Assembly (NCBI GenBank): GCA_024275575.1
Contig: JAJRYV010000081.1
Coordinates: 1-64,000, forward strand
Length of the DNA: 64,000 nucleotides
From: a bacterium
Lineage (GTDB): Bacteria > Zhuqueibacterota > Zhuqueibacteria > Zhuqueibacterales > Geothermadaptataceae
Direction of reading: 5' to 3'
Below, one piece after another: positions 18,575-28,005 of the stretch (positions are counted from its first letter, which is position 1; every line of letters begins with the position of its first letter). Under the pieces are notes generated by a model. The model made no database searches, was not told the DNA's origin, and saw only the letters and a list, made by a program, of their open reading frames with translations. The position numbers and the translations under genes were made by a program.

Positions 18575-20143
18575 CTAACGCAGGGTGCCGTTGGATAATT
18601 CACATTCATAAACTTTATTTGAAATAAAAACCTGCACCAGACTCTTGTCGACGCGCCCCTCATCGGCTTCTCTTTGCAAAATATCCAGGGTTTCCTGCAC
18701 AGATACGGCTTTTTTATAAGGCCGGTCTTTTGCCGTCAAAGCGTCGAATATGTCACAAATTGCGATGATGCGACCCTGAATATTGATTTCATCGGCTTTG
18801 AGTTTAAAAGGATAACCGCTGCCGTCGAGCCGTTCGTGGTGTACGGCGGCGATTTTCGGTACGCTTTCCAGGTCTTTGCTGAAGGGAATATTTTCGAGAA
18901 TGGCCAATGTCTTTTTCACATGATCCTGCATCTCGTAAAATTCCTTATCCGTCAAATTGCCCTTGAGAACAGATAAAATCTCGACTTCTGCATTGGTGAG
19001 GTAGGCGCAGCGCTTGCCCGATAAATCGGTGTAGGTCTTGCCGGCGATCTGTTTAATTCTTTTCAGGTTGCCGGCATTTAATCTGTCAGGGTTATTGATC
19101 GATTTAATGAATGCCAAATCATCCTCGATTTCCGCCAGTTTTTCCTGCAAATTCAATTCGAGTTTTTTACTGCGCCGGTTCGCCAATCCCAGCGTTTGCA
19201 AAAGATGGCGTTTTTTGTGCTCGGTTTTATTCTGTTCGAGAATTTTTATCATCTCGAAGCGGTATTCGATGACCTTGATTTGCTCTTTGTTCAGTTTGTG
19301 GGTTTTTTCGAGAATAGACTCATGCACGCCGATTTTGCCGATATCGTGCAGCCAACTGGCGATGCGCATTTCTTCGATCTCTGCGGCTGAAAATTTCATA
19401 TTGGCCAAAGCGCCGTCTTCGGTGCCGTTCACAGCCCGCATCAGCGCGACGCTGTAATCTGCAACGCGGCCGCTATGCCCGGCGGTGGAGGGACTCCGCG
19501 CGTCGATGGCTTTAACCGAATAACGTACCAGTGCGCGAAAAACACCCTGGATATTTTCGATGAGTTGGGCATTGCGAATGGCAACAGCGGCCTGGCTGGC
19601 AACCGAATGGATGAGGGTTTCGTGTTCTTTTTTGAAAGGAACCGTGTGCCCGTTCTCATCGAGGCTGTTGATCAATTGCAGCACTCCGATGATCTCGTCG
19701 GTATGATCGCGCAAGGGCACGACGAGCATCGATTTGCTGCGGTAGCCCATTTTGATGTCAAAATCGCGATTGAGCCGATACTCGACATGCGGTGATATTT
19801 TGTAGGCGTCTTTGATGTTTAAAATGTTGCCGGTAATAGCAACATAACCTCCGATGCTTTCTTTCGTCAGCGGTAAATAGGATGCATGAAATCCTGCAAC
19901 TTTGCCGTTGCGGCTGGCAAGGGATCGGGTTTGGGAGACGGCGAATTTGAGTTTATTTCCTTCGCGCACATACAAACTGCCGCCATCAGCATTGGTAAAA
20001 CTTCGGGCCTCACTTACAATTAAATCTAACAAGCGGTGTAGCTGGTGTTCACTGGAAAGCGCAATTCCGATGCGGTTGAGCCTCGAAATGAGACTCTCTA
20101 ATTCCCGCTTATTTAAAGATGAGGACAATGCTGTATTGACCAT
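18575..20143 (-). CDS. GAF domain plus HD-GYP domain protein (putative c-di-GMP phosphodiesterase)
   Basis: GAF-like N-terminal half; 'ASWLHDIGKIGV', 'VHHERLDGSGYP', 'GRIIAICDIFDALTAKDRPYKKA'. Confidence 0.85.
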   Translation of the reverse strand: MVNTALSSSLNKRELESLISRLNRIGIALSSEHQLHRLLDLIVSEARSFTNADGGSLYVREGNKLKFAVSQTRSLASRNGKVAGFHASYLPLTKESIGGYVAITGNILNIKDAYKISPHVEYRLNRDFDIKMGYRSKSMLVVPLRDHTDEIIGVLQLINSLDENGHTVPFKKEHETLIHSVASQAAVAIRNAQLIENIQGVFRALVRYSVKAIDARSPSTAGHSGRVADYSVALMRAVNGTEDGALANMKFSAAEIEEMRIASWLHDIGKIGVHESILEKTHKLNKEQIKVIEYRFEMIKILEQNKTEHKKRHLLQTLGLANRRSKKLELNLQEKLAEIEDDLAFIKSINNPDRLNAGNLKRIKQIAGKTYTDLSGKRCAYLTNAEVEILSVLKGNLTDKEFYEMQDHVKKTLAILENIPFSKDLESVPKIAAVHHERLDGSGYPFKLKADEINIQGRIIAICDIFDALTAKDRPYKKAVSVQETLDILQREADEGRVDKSLVQVFISNKVYECELSNGTLR

Positions 20144-20280
20144 TTTCCTTCCTCCATGTTTGAGTCAGAACAATACAGTCTTGCCTTTTTTCATTAGCAA
20201 AAAGTAAAAACAAAATATAACGAAGATGAAATGCATAATCAAGGTTAAGTTTTTATTGTTATGAGTCTCATCCTTTGCAT

Positions 20281-21216
20281 TCACGCCTCTTTTTCACCAA
20301 AATAGAAAAACTGTCCCAGCAGACGGACGTAAGAACTCCACTTGACGCCGTCTTTATGCTCGCGTTTTTTGATGCGGTAAAACGCGTTCAGTTTGGAGTC
20401 GGTTTCATCAGCATAGTAGAGAATGAATCCTTCGGCAGTCATGGGCACAACCGGTGAGGCTTGCTCCAGCTTGCCCTGGTGGCTGAGAATTAAATGCTGC
20501 AGCCGAGTGTTCAGTTCCTCCGGGAATGCCGGGATTTTTTTGATTTTTTCGACGACAACCTGGTTGCCGATGACGATATGCCCAATGAGCCGCCCGGCAT
20601 CAGTGTATTCGAAAGTGGGGCCGTGCTGGTAGGATTGAATTTTGCCGATGTCGTGCAAGAGCGCTGCTGCCAACAATAAATCCTGATCAACTTGGGGATA
20701 AAGCGGGCAGAGTTTTTCACAGATTTTCGTCACACCGATGGTGTGCTCCAGCAGGCCGCCGCGGTAGCCGTGATGCCACATTTTACCGCCCGGTGTTTCG
20801 CAAAATGCGCTGCGAAAGTCATCATCTTCGGTGAATTTACGCAGCAGTGATTTTAAAAACGGATTGACGAGATGATCTGCGAGTTCGCTGTATTCCGCCC
20901 AGAGTTTGTCGATTTCTGCAGCGACCGCCGGCACGAGATCAGCCATGTCGACCTCATCTGAAGGCACAGCCTGACGGATGCGCTGAATACTGATTTGCTT
21001 TTGTCCCTGATAGGACTGCACCTGCGCTTTGATTTTTACCACTTCGCCGACGGTAAGGCTTTCCGCTACGCGGTCTGCATTTTCCCAGACATTGCCGGAA
21101 ATATGACCGCTGGAATCGCTGATATCGATAGCGAGGTAAAAGCCTTTATTATCGCGACGATTTTTCAGATCGGCACGCCGCAAAACGTAAAAACCGGTAA
21201 TTTCCTCTCCGAGCAT
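20281..21216 (-). CDS. 3'-5' exoribonuclease YhaM-like protein (OB fold plus HD domain); likely original start at 21249 interrupted by TAG
   Basis: 'EEITGFYVLRRADLKNRRDNKGFYLAIDISDSSGHISGNVW' OB fold; 'YRGGLLEHTIGVTKICEKL', 'LLLAAALLHDIGKI', 'LILSHQGKLEQASP' HD domain. Confidence 0.8.
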   Translation of the reverse strand: MLGEEITGFYVLRRADLKNRRDNKGFYLAIDISDSSGHISGNVWENADRVAESLTVGEVVKIKAQVQSYQGQKQISIQRIRQAVPSDEVDMADLVPAVAAEIDKLWAEYSELADHLVNPFLKSLLRKFTEDDDFRSAFCETPGGKMWHHGYRGGLLEHTIGVTKICEKLCPLYPQVDQDLLLAAALLHDIGKIQSYQHGPTFEYTDAGRLIGHIVIGNQVVVEKIKKIPAFPEELNTRLQHLILSHQGKLEQASPVVPMTAEGFILYYADETDSKLNAFYRIKKREHKDGVKWSSYVRLLGQFFYFGEKEA

Positions 21217-21428
21217 GAATTCAGCGATATGTCTGTTTTGCTATGGCATGATTAACCTCCCGGTAATTGATCACAGGAAAAAAATTGCATCTTTTCTCAT
21301 CCATCTGAAATTGTGGGATGAATTTTTGCTTTTTTAAAAGATAGGAATGTTTTAATCGGAAGCAATATCTATCAGTTCCCAAGCCTGATTTGACCGGCGC
21401 ACAAGCCTATTCCGACGGGGTAAGTCTT

Positions 21429-22343
21429 TTAGATGCCAGCTGCTGTTTTCTCATCCACCCCCCACGACAGGGCGCGGTAATCGAATTTGCCGGCGCTGAT
21501 GATGTTGAATTTGACGATTTCAAAATTCGGGCTGAGATCGAAATCACGCGGTAAAATCTGGGAATAGTGACGCATGATCAATTCACCGCCGTAAGGGTTT
21601 TTTTTCTGTTTTAAACCGTTAAACTCCGTCGGGCTGACGGCAGGCGCAACAGGATAACCCACGAGTTGAAAGGCACGGGCGATCATGCCGGAACAGATAA
21701 CCTGATAGATATTGCGGTTGCCGAGACAGGCTTGCACGCTGCGTTCTTTGCGTGGTATCAACCAGCGTGGCATCAGCATGATCGCCAGATCGACGATGTT
21801 TTGCTGGTCGTATTTCAGACCGATGCTGTTGATCACATGATGCAGCACCACCTGCAGATCGTTTTTGCGAATTTTATACGGCCGGCAGATCCGGATATTG
21901 TAGGCTTCATATTTATCGAGAGGATTGACGACGACACCCTGACCTGTCAGCGCTTCGATGATCAGATGTTGCGCTCTGTCGCCGAATTTTTTCAGGTATT
22001 TTTCCCGGTAGGGGCTGTCTTTGCGGATGAGTTCATCACCGACATACAGGGCGATATGACTCCAGTGGCTGCTGGAAAACAGTTTGATGATCTTGCTCAG
22101 CTCGGTGCGTCCCTCGACGAGCACGAGGTCGCCCTTTTGAATGTATTTAAACAGATTATCCATATTATTATAAATCAGCCGGCGATATGATTTATCATCA
22201 TTATCCAGCTTTTGCAGTATTTTTGCACGAAAACGACGAAAATGTTTGTGGAAAACACCCCACGGTGTACTGCGGATGTTCAATCTTTGCAAAATTCGGC
22301 GGAGGGTCAGTTTTAAAATAATATGCAGTCTGCGCCAACTCAT
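21429..22343 (-). CDS. YiiX/NlpC-P60-like cysteine hydrolase
   Basis: 'IQKGDLVLVEGRTELSKIIKLFSSSHWSHIALYVGDEL' and 'YQVICSGMIARAFQLVGYPV'. Start at ATG 22343 with AGGA upstream. Confidence 0.65.
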   Translation of the reverse strand: MSWRRLHIILKLTLRRILQRLNIRSTPWGVFHKHFRRFRAKILQKLDNDDKSYRRLIYNNMDNLFKYIQKGDLVLVEGRTELSKIIKLFSSSHWSHIALYVGDELIRKDSPYREKYLKKFGDRAQHLIIEALTGQGVVVNPLDKYEAYNIRICRPYKIRKNDLQVVLHHVINSIGLKYDQQNIVDLAIMLMPRWLIPRKERSVQACLGNRNIYQVICSGMIARAFQLVGYPVAPAVSPTEFNGLKQKKNPYGGELIMRHYSQILPRDFDLSPNFEIVKFNIISAGKFDYRALSWGVDEKTAAGI

Positions 22344-22639
22344 AAGTTTTTCCTGGAGTAAAACATTTGGAATTTGTATTTTTATTTTGAAAATTAAAGT
22401 ATTGAAGCAAGATAAGACATGCTCTTCTCGCATTCAAATTAAAAAAGTTCAATATCGATTCAAATTATTTGTGACACTTTCTTAAACCGGATTGCAATCC
22501 GGATTAATCCCATCTGTGCTGGCACACCTGTCGCCGGAATTCATCGAAAGCCTGATGAATCGCCTCACATCGCTGTACGAAATATCATAATTCGAATTCA
22601 TTTTTGCGGGATGATAGTGTAAAACAAAAGGAGTAAAAA

Positions 22640-23101
22640 GTGGCCAAACTCACATTAAATGTCAATGGAAAAACGTACACAGTCGATGTTGCTGCCGACA
22701 CACCGGTGCTGTGGGTTTTGCGCGATAGTCTCAAACTCACCGGCACAAAATTCGGTTGCGGCATGGCGCAGTGCGGTTCGTGTACCATCCTGCTCGATGG
22801 TGTGGCCGTGCGCTCTTGCACCATGCCGGTTTCCATGCTTGTCGGCCGCAAAGTGATCACCATCGAAGGCGTGGCCGAATCGAAGATTGGAGCGGCACTG
22901 CAGAAAGCCTGGCTCGCGGAAGATGTGCCCCAATGCGGATATTGCCAATCCGGACAAATAATGGCAGCGGTGGCCCTGTTATCGAAAAACCCCCATCCCG
23001 GCGATCAGGATATCAATGCTGCCTTAAATGGCCAGCTTTGCCGTTGTGGAACCTACCAGCGCATTCGCAAAGCCATTCACCTCGCGGCGGCGGAGGTGTA
23101 A
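22640..23101 (+). CDS. iorA: (2Fe-2S)-binding subunit of molybdenum hydroxylase (isoquinoline 1-oxidoreductase alpha-like)
   Basis: '[20 protein letters not shown]', '[16 protein letters not shown]', '[18 protein letters not shown]'. GTG start. Confidence 0.85.
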   Translation: MAKLTLNVNGKTYTVDVAADTPVLWVLRDSLKLTGTKFGCGMAQCGSCTILLDGVAVRSCTMPVSMLVGRKVITIEGVAESKIGAALQKAWLAEDVPQCGYCQSGQIMAAVALLSKNPHPGDQDINAALNGQLCRCGTYQRIRKAIHLAAAEV

Positions 23102-23102
23102 A

Positions 23103-25298
23103 ATGAATATGAAAAAATCGATTTCCCGCAGGAATTTTATCATCAACAGCAGCAAGGCCGGTGGCGCCCTGATGCTCACTTTTGCGCTACCGTTGAAAAA
23201 ATCTCCCCTGGTGGCTGCCTCTGAAACGGATTTTGAACCCAATGCATTTATTCGAATTTCGCAAGATAACGAGATAACGCTGTGGGTCGCCCGCTCGGAT
23301 ATGGGGCAGGGTGTACGCACGGCTTTGCCGCTTATTCTCGCCGAAGAGCTGGAAGTCGATCTCGATAAAGTGAAAATAGAACAGGCAGACACCAATCGCG
23401 ATTGTGGCAAAATGGGCACTGGCGGCAGCACCAGTGTGAAACAAAGTTACCTACCGCTGCGTCAGGCCGGGGCGGCAGCGCGGGAAATGCTCATCAGTGC
23501 GGCGGCAAATCGTTGGAAAATCGAACGTTCAAAATGTATTGCTGAAAACGGTTTCATCATTCACAGAGGAAACAGTCGGAAACTGAGCTATGGGGAATTG
23601 GTTGCTGAAGCGGCAGTTTTACCGGTGCCGGAAGCAGCGCCGCTGAAAGAGAAGAAAGATTTTAAACTTATCGGCAAATCGCGCGGTCATCTGGATACGT
23701 TTGCAAGAATTTCCGGCACAGCGAAATACGGCATCGATCTGGAATTACCGGGCATGCGTTATGCCAGCGTTTTGCGGGCGCCGGTTTTCGGGGCAAAAAT
23801 CAAGTCGTTTGATGACGCAGCGAGCCGTTCGATTGCCGGCGTGCTTGAGGTTTTTAAAATTGAACGTCGCGGCAGCGGGGTACTACTCAGCGAAGGCATC
23901 GCGGTGGTAGCGGAAAACTACTGGGCTGCTTACAAAGGCCGCATGCTGTTGCAGGTGGATTGGGATTTGGGTGATAACGAAAAACTGGGCAGCGCTGATA
24001 TTCGTAAACAATTTATCGCCGATGCAAAAAAAACGGGCGTCGATGCCCGCAGCGTCGGCGATGCGGAAAAAGCATTTACCGGCAGTGAAAAGAAAATTGA
24101 ATCGATTTTTGAGGTACCGTTTGCTTCCCATTCGCCGTTCGAGCCGATGAATTGCCTCGCCGATGTACGCCCGGATGGTGTCGATATCCGGGGATCGTTG
24201 CAGAGCCCGCAGTGGGTGCAAAGCGAAATTGCCCGTGAGCTCGGTATAGAAAAAACACAGGTTACTGTGCATGTTTCTTTGCTCGGCGGTGGTTTTGGGC
24301 GTCGTCTCGAACCGGATGTGGCAAACGAAGCGGCACTGATTTCGAAAAAAATCGCCGCACCGGTAAAAGTCATCTGGACGCGGGAAGACGATACGCAACA
24401 CGGATTATACCGCCCGGCGAGTTATCACGTCCTGCAGGGCGCTCTTGATAAAAAAGGCAAACCGCTGGTTTTTTCGCACAAAATTGTCGCGCCGTCAATT
24501 TCCGGCTGGCGCTGGCCCGATGCCGTTAAAAACGGCCTGGACAATTCGATGATGGAAGGCTTAAAAAATCTGCCTTATAATTTCCCCAATCTGAAATTGA
24601 CTGGCGTCATTTCCAACACACCGGTGCATTGTGGCTGGTGGCGCTCGGTTTACAATTCACAAAATGCCTTTGCCAACGAAGTTTTTATGGATGAACTGGC
24701 TCGACTTGCCGGGCAGGATCCGTTTGAATTTCGTCTGGCGCTGCTCGCCGGGCCCAACCGTGAATTGGATCACTATCATACGCATCGCCTTCGTAAAACA
24801 CTGGAGATGGTGGCGAAAACCGGCAACTGGGGTAAACCGGCGCCGGGACGGTTTCAGGGCATCGCTTGCCACGCCTGCTTTTCCAGCTATGCCGCAGAAA
24901 TCATGGAAATATCAGTGGAGAAATCCGGCGCTTTTCGTCTGCATAAAGTCACCTGCGTCGTCGATTGCGGCACGGTAATCAACCCCAACGGTGTGCGTGC
25001 GCAGGTCGAAGGCGCTATCGTTTATGGGCTTTCAGCGGCAGTCAAAGATACGATTACTATCCGCGATGGCAGGGTCGAACAAAGCAATTTTCACGATTAC
25101 CGCATTTTGCGCATCGATGAAATGCCGGCAATCGAAGTACTGATCATCGATAGCGAAGAAGCGCCTACGGGCATGGGCGAACCGGCATTGCCGCCCGTCG
25201 CCGCCGCTCTTTCGAATGCGATTTTTGCTGCAACGGGTAATCGTATTCGCAAGTTGCCGGTCACTGCCGCAGCGATCAGCGGTTCTTCCGAAAGTTAA
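23103..25298 (+). CDS. iorB: Molybdopterin-binding subunit of xanthine dehydrogenase family (isoquinoline 1-oxidoreductase beta-like), Tat signal
   Basis: 'ISRRNFIINSSKAGGALMLTFALPL' Tat signal; 'DMGQGVRTALPLILAEELEVD', 'GGGFGRRLEPD', 'GMGEPALPPVAAALSNAIFAATG'. Confidence 0.85.
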   Translation: MNMKKSISRRNFIINSSKAGGALMLTFALPLKKSPLVAASETDFEPNAFIRISQDNEITLWVARSDMGQGVRTALPLILAEELEVDLDKVKIEQADTNRDCGKMGTGGSTSVKQSYLPLRQAGAAAREMLISAAANRWKIERSKCIAENGFIIHRGNSRKLSYGELVAEAAVLPVPEAAPLKEKKDFKLIGKSRGHLDTFARISGTAKYGIDLELPGMRYASVLRAPVFGAKIKSFDDAASRSIAGVLEVFKIERRGSGVLLSEGIAVVAENYWAAYKGRMLLQVDWDLGDNEKLGSADIRKQFIADAKKTGVDARSVGDAEKAFTGSEKKIESIFEVPFASHSPFEPMNCLADVRPDGVDIRGSLQSPQWVQSEIARELGIEKTQVTVHVSLLGGGFGRRLEPDVANEAALISKKIAAPVKVIWTREDDTQHGLYRPASYHVLQGALDKKGKPLVFSHKIVAPSISGWRWPDAVKNGLDNSMMEGLKNLPYNFPNLKLTGVISNTPVHCGWWRSVYNSQNAFANEVFMDELARLAGQDPFEFRLALLAGPNRELDHYHTHRLRKTLEMVAKTGNWGKPAPGRFQGIACHACFSSYAAEIMEISVEKSGAFRLHKVTCVVDCGTVINPNGVRAQVEGAIVYGLSAAVKDTITIRDGRVEQSNFHDYRILRIDEMPAIEVLIIDSEEAPTGMGEPALPPVAAALSNAIFAATGNRIRKLPVTAAAISGSSES

Positions 25299-25329
25299 AC
25301 GAAAAGAAATTCCCGCAGGGCGGCGACAA

Positions 25330-27777
25330 CTATCGCAATAATAACAGTTTGCGGGTTTTGACGATATTGCCAACCTGCATGCGGTAGAGATAGGTACCCG
25401 AGCTCACATCCCGGCCAAAGGAATCAGTGCCGGACCAACGACAAGTATGGTTGCCGGCGCCGGCAACGGCATCAAATAATACGTCTACAGTTTGTCCTTT
25501 GAGGTTCAACAAATGCACCTGAACTCTGCTGCCGGCATGTTTTTCAGGAATCAAAAATGAGATAATCGTTTCCATATTGAAGGGATTCGGATAATTTTGC
25601 TGCAGATTTAAAACAGTCGACAGAGCCTCATTTTCCGCTTCGGCAACCGCTGTCGTATTCATCGTAATCGGGATATCCGGCGCAGCAGAATCATCAGTGA
25701 TAATTTGTACTGCGGAAGCGATTAGCTCTCCGTCCTGCGGGATTGATGTTGGCGAAAGTCTGATGTCGCCAATTTTTTCACCGCTTGTAAAACCCTCCAG
25801 ACTGGCTAACGCCAGATATGCTTCATCACTGTTTTCGGGATTTAAAACGGCTTGCTGCTGTTTGGCCGCGGTATAAACGAGCGCCGAAGCCGGTGCCTGT
25901 TGCCACTGTAAAGTCAGGTTTACCGCTTTAATTTTCGTAGCATTTTGCGCAGCAAAAAGTGAAATGATCAGTGCGCCGTTTTCATCAGCAGCCGCGATGA
26001 TTTCAAGCGGCTGCGATTCGGCTGCTTTGGGCAGGCTGCTTTGCTGCCAATTGCCGGTGACGTCACCAAAAATAAAGGCGATAAAGTTCTTTGTCGCCTG
26101 ACCGACGAGATCGAATTGATGTGAAGCGGGATTAAAACTCCATTCACCGGTTGCGGCAGTCGCGCTGGTGAAAAATGCTGCATATCGCAAAACCGCCATG
26201 GCGTCCGCACCTGAGATCAAACCGTTGCCGTCGACATCGGCGGCCAGCTTTTGCGTCGGTGTGAGCTCACGTAAAAAAGCGGCGCTTTGCATAATCGCCA
26301 ACGCATCCGAGGCGCTGATCGCATTACCCGTGCCGCCGGTTTTTGCAGGTATAACCGTGTAATGACCGCGGAACAGCCCTTTGAACGCATAAGCGCCGGC
26401 CGCATCGGTTACGGCTGCCGCCTGTTCCGGCCCCTGAAGTTTGACGGTAACAGCGGCGACGGCTTGATTGTTGGAAAAATATGAAACCGTTCCATCGATT
26501 TCGTCCCGTGCAATTGTGCGAACCGTACCATCGATCAATATGATCGCGGGACTGCACATATCCTGTAAATCATTCGTCGAAAGATAGGTGTGCGTGCAAG
26601 TCGAATCAAAAAGAACCGGCGTTGTGGAATCGGGCAGGCCGACCGCTTTAAATTGCAACAATGCAATCTCAAGCTCAGCGCCGGATAATGCTGTGACTCC
26701 ATCACCCGCAAGTTGAAAAAGTGCATTGGCATTCGTGCCCGGGGGCGCTGCAAACGGTAAATTGCGGTTGATTTGTACGATCGATAAACCTGCCGTGTCA
26801 GTGCCGGGGAATACATCCTGCAGCCGGAGAGCGCTGCTATCCCAGGCAACGGTCACCTGCACAAAACCGATATTTTCGGCATTTTTCAAAGTCAACGGCA
26901 TTGCCACGACAGCGCCGATTTGGGCGTCGGTCTGGGTGGGAAAGGACAATATGGCAACCGGTGAAAGCACATGCACCCATACTGCTTGCGAAGTTCCGAC
27001 ATTTAATTCGCCATCGGTTGCCCGGGCGAGCAGGGTATACCACCCCGGATTTTGCGGCAGCCAGTCGAATTTCCACTGCTCAAAAGAGCCGTTGACTTTT
27101 TCCACGGTTTGCCATGTCAAACCGCCATCAAGGCTGATTTCTACTGAAATCACACCTGAACCGCCGCTGTCGGCCGCGGTGCCGGTCACGGTGATCAGTT
27201 CGAGACCGAATTCACTCGTATCTGCAGGAAAGGTGATTTCACCGGTTGGCGGGATTGCATCGCGCAGTGTGATTTCGCCATCGATGAAATCAATTTGTGC
27301 GCCGGAGAGATCGACAAGATTTATCGTTGTCAGAAACGAATGCCCCAATCGTCTGTCGATATGAATTGAGCTTTTGGCAGTGAATGTATCCTTAACATCA
27401 AATAGCAGTTTTGCAATTTCAAGGTTTTCACCCCTAATCGACTGCGTGCCGCCCCCGGAAAGCTGAAAAAGCACCTGCCGGTTGGCCGTGCTGTCTTCAG
27501 TTGCCAGCACCAGACTGGTGTTGATGAGTCCCAACTGCAAACCGGCGGCATCGCTTCCGACCCGGATATTGGGCGCTGCAAGCTGGAGAGCCATCGTATC
27601 AAATTCTACGATGATCTGAACAAAAGCGATATCCTGATCACTCGATAGATAGACCGGTATTTCGATGCTGTCACCCGGCGAAACAGTCAAACTGTCCACT
27701 GCGATTTGGTTTTGCGCCCAAAGTATCCCGTTGATAAACAAGAGTATCGCAGCAAAGAGAATTCGTTGTTTTTTCAT
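25330..27777 (-). CDS. Secreted protein with two cohesin-like domains, dockerin-like module and C-terminal sorting domain
   Basis: Signal peptide; 'AVDSLTVSPGDSIEIPVYLSSDQDIAFVQIIVEFD...' and second similar domain; 'ADVDGNGLISGADAMAVLRYAAFF' (dockerin/EF-hand); 'LQQNYPNPFNMETIISFLIPE...GTYLYRMQVGNIVKTRKLLLLR'. Confidence 0.75.
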   Translation of the reverse strand: MKKQRILFAAILLFINGILWAQNQIAVDSLTVSPGDSIEIPVYLSSDQDIAFVQIIVEFDTMALQLAAPNIRVGSDAAGLQLGLINTSLVLATEDSTANRQVLFQLSGGGTQSIRGENLEIAKLLFDVKDTFTAKSSIHIDRRLGHSFLTTINLVDLSGAQIDFIDGEITLRDAIPPTGEITFPADTSEFGLELITVTGTAADSGGSGVISVEISLDGGLTWQTVEKVNGSFEQWKFDWLPQNPGWYTLLARATDGELNVGTSQAVWVHVLSPVAILSFPTQTDAQIGAVVAMPLTLKNAENIGFVQVTVAWDSSALRLQDVFPGTDTAGLSIVQINRNLPFAAPPGTNANALFQLAGDGVTALSGAELEIALLQFKAVGLPDSTTPVLFDSTCTHTYLSTNDLQDMCSPAIILIDGTVRTIARDEIDGTVSYFSNNQAVAAVTVKLQGPEQAAAVTDAAGAYAFKGLFRGHYTVIPAKTGGTGNAISASDALAIMQSAAFLRELTPTQKLAADVDGNGLISGADAMAVLRYAAFFTSATAATGEWSFNPASHQFDLVGQATKNFIAFIFGDVTGNWQQSSLPKAAESQPLEIIAAADENGALIISLFAAQNATKIKAVNLTLQWQQAPASALVYTAAKQQQAVLNPENSDEAYLALASLEGFTSGEKIGDIRLSPTSIPQDGELIASAVQIITDDSAAPDIPITMNTTAVAEAENEALSTVLNLQQNYPNPFNMETIISFLIPEKHAGSRVQVHLLNLKGQTVDVLFDAVAGAGNHTCRWSGTDSFGRDVSSGTYLYRMQVGNIVKTRKLLLLR

Positions 27778-28005
27778 GTGTAATTCCTCAGCGTTTTAAC
27801 CGGCAGACAGAAAAAGAATGACTGCATGCCGGTTGATTATTCGTCTTTCGTTCAGCCATATCCGCTTGGCGGGATTTTCTTCCTGCTTGTCAACCGTGGT
27901 AATCCCACCGTCGGATTCCATCGGGGATTCCCCGTAGATGCAGCACGTGAGCTTAAATCCCGATGAGCATATTGGGGCTGAATAGATACGATTATTCAGC
28001 GATAA

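Noticed and set aside
22585-22863. Antisense ORF over iorA
   Set aside because: iorA on the plus strand has both canonical 2Fe-2S motifs.
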